DNA of 64,000 nucleotides, taken from Ricinus communis (lineage: Eukaryota > Streptophyta > Magnoliopsida > Malpighiales > Euphorbiaceae). A model generated the notes under the pieces. That model was given only the letters and a program-made list of their open reading frames with translations, was not told the DNA's origin and did not search any database. Of this stretch, positions 60,516-64,000 are shown piece after piece (positions within the stretch are counted from its first letter, which is position 1; each line of letters starts with the position of its first letter). The stretch lies in the NCBI RefSeq assembly GCF_019578655.1, contig NC_063256.1:33962342-34026341 (forward strand), written 5' to 3'. A program made the translations under genes and the position numbers.

Positions 60516-61104
60516 AAATGCTTATAAAAAGCAATTAAAAAATTATATTTATCTATTATAAAATGCTTCACTTGCTGAATTCATAATGGTTTACACTCTT
60601 TAGAAGGTAATCCATATATTATGTCATCACTGCATCATCAGCTCTTCCATTGCACTGTCCTCAATATAATATTATGTGTTTGCGCTCCCACTATTAAGAG
60701 AGACCGATATTACATCTCTTTCTTTATGCCTTAGGCTCCATGAATATTTTTCAAAAAAAAAATTTATAACGTTCGAATTATTAGTGCATCTAGAGAAATA
60801 TGTTAATAAAAAACATTTCCCATATCATAAGAAAATAAATAATATTTAAAAGAATGATTTTTCTCTTTTTTCTTTTTTTTTTCAGAAGTGCAAGTCAATA
60901 TTGTTTGGAGATGGAATTAGAAAGCTCATATTGGATGAGTAAGAAAAGCAAGTAATATATAAGTGGAGAAGATCGAGTGCACAATAAAGTTCCGATCCTT
61001 TATATATGGCTATTGATATATAATCTTATTTAGCCCTTTTAAGATTTATAAAGTTTTCACATAGTATTGGAGCTAAAAATAGATTCGGAGTTTAATTATA
61101 TTTG

Positions 61105-61468
61105 AAGATGACTGACATATAAATAGAGAAAATTAAATTTTAAAATAAGTCAAGTGATTTTGTACAAAGTAGGGTTCTAATTAGTATCATTAAAAACAGA
61201 CTGATATGTTGGTTCGACCATAATCCAAGAGAAAAAAAATATAGTTTTATCTAATTAGAAAATCAAATAAATAACAAATAAAAATATGAAGATGATCTAA
61301 TACTATTGTGTTTGAAGATGATCTTAACAATCATGTGACAAATGGAGAAAATTAGATCTTAACATAAGTCAATTGGTTTTATGCAAGTGAGTTTTCAACT
61401 AGTATTATTAGAATCGGACCTAAAAGAAAAGAACCGATCTCATTCAATTAAAAACTCAAATAAATAAA
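61105..61468. repeat. Diverged direct duplication of about 160-210 bp
   Basis: Segments at 61105-61275 and 61315-61468 share, in order, AAGATGA, GAGAAAATTA, AA(C)ATAAGTCAA, TGATTTT/TGGTTTT, CTA(A/)TTAGTAT-like words and TCAAATAAATAA. The copies are clearly diverged. Confidence 0.5.
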
Positions 61469-61724
61469 AAAATTCATATGAGCTTACTATAATCCTTGCA
61501 TTTTTTAGTTAATTCATTGGATTCGTGACATTCTATTAACACCGAGAGTGATAAAATAAAAAAAATTAAAATTTTCTAATAGTTGTAAAGTATAAAATAA
61601 AAATCACATTTTTTTATTCTATAAAATATAACCATATATTTTATGTTAGAATACAAAATGAAGTAGTCATTTTCTTCTTTGTTATTTTTTTTTTTTGAGT
61701 TTTCAATTTTTTTGTATTTGTTAT

Positions 61725-62085
61725 TGATAACTTGGTCAAGAAAAGTAAGCTATTAGAAAATAATGGTTATTGATAACAAGGTCTTTGTTATGTTTTATGT
61801 TTTGTATTTTTTTTGTTATTGATAACTTTTATGTTTTGTATTTTTTTGTATTTGTTATTGATAACAAGGTCTTTAAGTCTGACCCGAGCTCCTATATACC
61901 TGAAATAATGGTTAAAAAGCGCTGGATGGAGTTTTCCGGCCACTCCCTCTGATGACTAAGTCGGTAATAGTTTTAAGTTGTAAAGTATATAGTAATCATA
62001 GAATAATTAATATACCTGGTATTTTATGTCACAGTTCTTTATATTGAGACAAGTCTCCTAGTCCTATAAGAGGTAGGACTTTGTG
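61725..62085. repeat. LTR-like segment, copy A
   Basis: It shares with 63523-63772 an ordered series: TTGATAACTTGGTCAAGAAA, ACAAGGTCTTTAAGT, CCACTC(C/A)CTCTGATG, TAATGGTTTTAAGTT-like, GTAGTAAT-like, CAGTCCTTTATAT-like, and GTAGGACTTTGTG at the end. Copy A contains an extra 130 bp or so near 61760-61870 made of repeated GTTATTGATAAC words. This looks like one of a pair of LTRs of a non-autonomous retroelement, or a dispersed repeat present twice. There is no coding region between the copies. Confidence 0.55.
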
Positions 62086-62261
62086 AATGTAAAGTCTTAC
62101 AATCCTATTAAGATTAGTCTTCTTAGTCATACAATAGAATCCTATATCAGCTCGGATTTCTAACTAGAGTCCGACTATGATTTGATCTTCAAGACTTCTT
62201 GTTGTACTTGAATTTTGACTTAGTTAACCCCGTATTTCTTAGTTATGACAACTTGGCATGC

Positions 62262-62412
62262 AATGCTCGGTTATCATTAAATGCTCGACCTACTCTTGTC
62301 TGCTCGACCTATTCTTCATAGTCGGCTTATTCGTTCATGCTCAGCCTACTCTTTCATGCTCGACTTATTCTCTTATGATCGGACTATTCTGTCATGCTCG
62401 GCCTATATTTTA
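62262..62412. repeat. Minisatellite of about 20 bp
   Basis: About seven tandem units of the form TGCTCGGCCTATTCTTTCA recur with variation (TGCTCGACC, TCGGCTTAT, TCAGCCTAC, TCGACTTAT, TCGGACTAT, TCGGCCTAT), period 19-21 bp. It is non-coding. Confidence 0.75.
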
Positions 62413-62743
62413 GTCAGTTATTATTAGCCTTATCCTCTAGTGAGAGAGTATTTATGCACGACAATTGATAACTTTATGAATGATCGTGATATTAAAAAGA
62501 TTGGTTAGTTTATCGAGATGCTCTCCTTAGAATTTGTTAATCATTTTGGATAAACTAGTATTATATAGTTCTTGGAGTTTATTTACATATTTCGATGAAT
62601 TAATCTTCTACTCTTTGATAAGCTCGTGTAATTTTACTCTCTAATGAGCTCTTGTATTGTTGCTCTTCAATGAGTTCGTGTACTTTTGATCTTTAATAAG
62701 CTCATGCATTTAGATTGATTATTTTAGGGTCAACACTCATGAT

Positions 62744-63231
62744 GAGCTTGAGATCAACACTTTTTTATGTACTTTGGTGCTATTTCATGAGCTTTGGAGA
62801 TTAGCACTTTGTTATGTACCTTGATGCTCTCTCATGAGCTTTAGAGATCAGTACTTTTTTGTGCTTTGGTGCTCTCTAATGAGCTTTGGAGATTAACACT
62901 TTGTTATGTACCTTGGTGCTCTATCATGAGATTTGGAGATCAACACTTTGTTACGTACTTTGGTGCTCTCTAATGAGCTTTAGAAATCAAGACTTTGTTA
63001 TGTGCCTTAGTTCTCCCTCATGATCTTTGGAGATCAACACCTTTTATGTGCTTTAGTGCTCTTTCATGAGCTTTGGAGATTGACACTTTGTTACGTACTT
63101 TGATGCTTCTTCATGAGCTTTAGAGATCTGTATTTTGTTATGTGCCTTGGAACTCTCGCATGAGCTTTGGAGATTGATATTTTTTTATGTGTTTTGGTAC
63201 TCTCTCATGGGTTTTGGAGATCAATCTTTAA
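62744..63231 (+). repeat. 47-bp minisatellite, forward array
   Basis: About ten and a half tandem units with a period near 47 bp. The unit begins GAGCTTTGGAGATCAACACT, continues TTGTTATGTACTTTGGTG and ends CTCTCTCAT. Units differ by a few substitutions and 1-2-bp indels, so homogenisation is incomplete. The open frames through it are by-products of the repeat. Related shorter AT(G)AGCTC words extend back to about 62615. Confidence 0.9.
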
Positions 63232-63522
63232 CATTTTTTTACTACTATTATCATCTTCAGATCCTCTCTTTCCTTATTTAGATTGGTGCCTCGTATGTCC
63301 ATGTGCTCATCTTTCTTGTTTTGATCCTCTTTATTGTATTGTATTATAATTTCTATTGGAGCTAATTACCAAAGATAAATAGGTGAGATAAGTGCAGTAC
63401 TTACTTCTTGATGTTGGATGAACTTGTAGGTGAAGAACATTGGTGTCCTTACTTGTCGTTATTAGCTTGTGATTTGTTTTGTAGAAAAAGACTATCAATT
63501 ATTTTTCCACAGACGACGCTAT

Positions 63523-63772
63523 TTGATAACTTGGTCAAGAAAGGCCAGCTATCAACAAGGTCTTTAAGTTTGACACGATCTCTAGTGTACTTGAAACAAT
63601 AAGCGCCAGACGGGATTGTCTAGCCACTCACTCTGATGGCAAAGTCAGTAATGGTTTTAAGTTATAAAGTATGTAGTAATTGTAAAATAATCAATGTACC
63701 TCATATGTTGTATTACAGTCCTTTATATAGAGACTGAAGGCCTCCTAGTCTCACAAGGAGTAGGACTTTGTG
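63523..63772. repeat. LTR-like segment, copy B
   Basis: The second copy of the segment at 61725-62085, in the same orientation. Similarity stops at 63772, where the inverted 47-bp minisatellite begins. The element may continue beyond the window. Confidence 0.55.
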
Positions 63773-64000
63773 CCGATCTCCAAAGTTCATTAGAGAACCT
63801 CAAAAATACATAAAAAAAAGTGTCAATCTCTAAAGCTCATGAGAAAGCACCAAAGCATATAAACAGTGTCGATTTCAAAGCTTATGAGAGAGCACCAAAG
63901 CACGTAATAAAGTATCAACCTTCAAAGCTTATGGGAGAGCACCAAGGCACATAACAAAATGTTGATCTCCAAAGCTCATGAGAGTGCACCAAAGCACATA
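63773..64000 (-). repeat. 47-bp minisatellite, inverted array
   Basis: Reverse-complement units of the 62744-63231 array (CTCCAAAGCTCATGAGAGAG, CACCAAAGCAC, ATAACAAA) fill 63773 to the window edge, nearly five units. The array continues beyond the window. Confidence 0.88.

Larger units (their letters stand above)
59367..61724. other. AT-rich intergenic DNA with local duplications
   Basis: The first few hundred bases probably include the CPN10 3' UTR. The rest is very AT-rich and non-coding, with two diverged direct duplications (60329-60515 and 61105-61468, listed separately). Confidence 0.6.

Noticed and set aside
63167..63602. Open frames of 60-64 codons near the right end
   Set aside because: The first begins inside the 47-bp minisatellite and the second runs into the LTR-like repeat; neither has the character of a host gene.
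1..64000. CRISPR arrays, bacterial operons, rRNA or tRNA genes
   Set aside because: No regularly spaced identical repeats with unique spacers, no tRNA-like B-box cloverleaf and no rRNA signature were seen; the window is plant nuclear DNA. The only tRNA-related match is the TRIM primer-binding complement at 13744-13757.

Overview
This is a stretch of plant nuclear DNA, most likely from a eudicot. It is AT-rich, its genes are split by many GT-AG introns, and the intergenic space is full of plant-type transposons. Similarity to Malpighiales/Euphorbiaceae is only a guess. All gene names below come from recognising translated exons by eye; no search was run.

Three host genes can be reconstructed, all on the + strand. 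(1) Positions 1736-29390 hold a complete ECM29 gene, the 26S proteasome adaptor/scaffold. It has 35 exons that join in frame into 1,813 codons plus a stop, over about 27.7 kb. Its introns carry a 291-bp TRIM with a perfect 5-bp target duplication (intron 17), a Harbinger-like MITE (intron 26), a hAT-like repeat (intron 29) and RTE-type LINE fragments (introns 9, 12 and 32). A 505-bp hAT-type MITE sits about 180 bp upstream of the start codon. (2) Positions 45179-47116 hold a six-exon gene for a small acidic protein of 116 residues and unknown function. Two of its introns appear to use GC donors. (3) Positions 56285-59366 hold a three-exon gene for the mitochondrial 10 kDa chaperonin (CPN10, GroES family, 97 residues), with another RTE LINE fragment in its first intron.

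Between genes 1 and 2 lies a nest of transposons, about 30.8-43.8 kb. A Mutator-like element (MULE) with degenerate terminal inverted repeats encodes a transposase on the - strand. It has been split three times: by a Ty1/copia retrotransposon (32094-36584, target duplication CTTGC), by a 4.2-kb hAT element with a decayed transposase (38166-42369), and by a 325-bp Mutator-type MITE (42414-42738). Removing the copia element and one target-site copy rejoins the MULE reading frame.

Between genes 2 and 3 lie a Mutator-like element carrying a nested 1.4-kb hAT element (48.6-50.9 kb) and a degenerate endogenous pararetrovirus (Caulimoviridae-like) fragment on the - strand (53.1-55.75 kb), including a candidate promoter with a TATA box. 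The right end (61.7-64 kb) is repeat DNA: two related LTR-like segments, a roughly 20-bp minisatellite, and a 47-bp minisatellite that reappears in inverted orientation at the window edge.

I found no new enzymatic or defence system. The unusual content is the transposon stratigraphy, the paired GC-AG introns, the pararetrovirus remnant and the inverted minisatellite.
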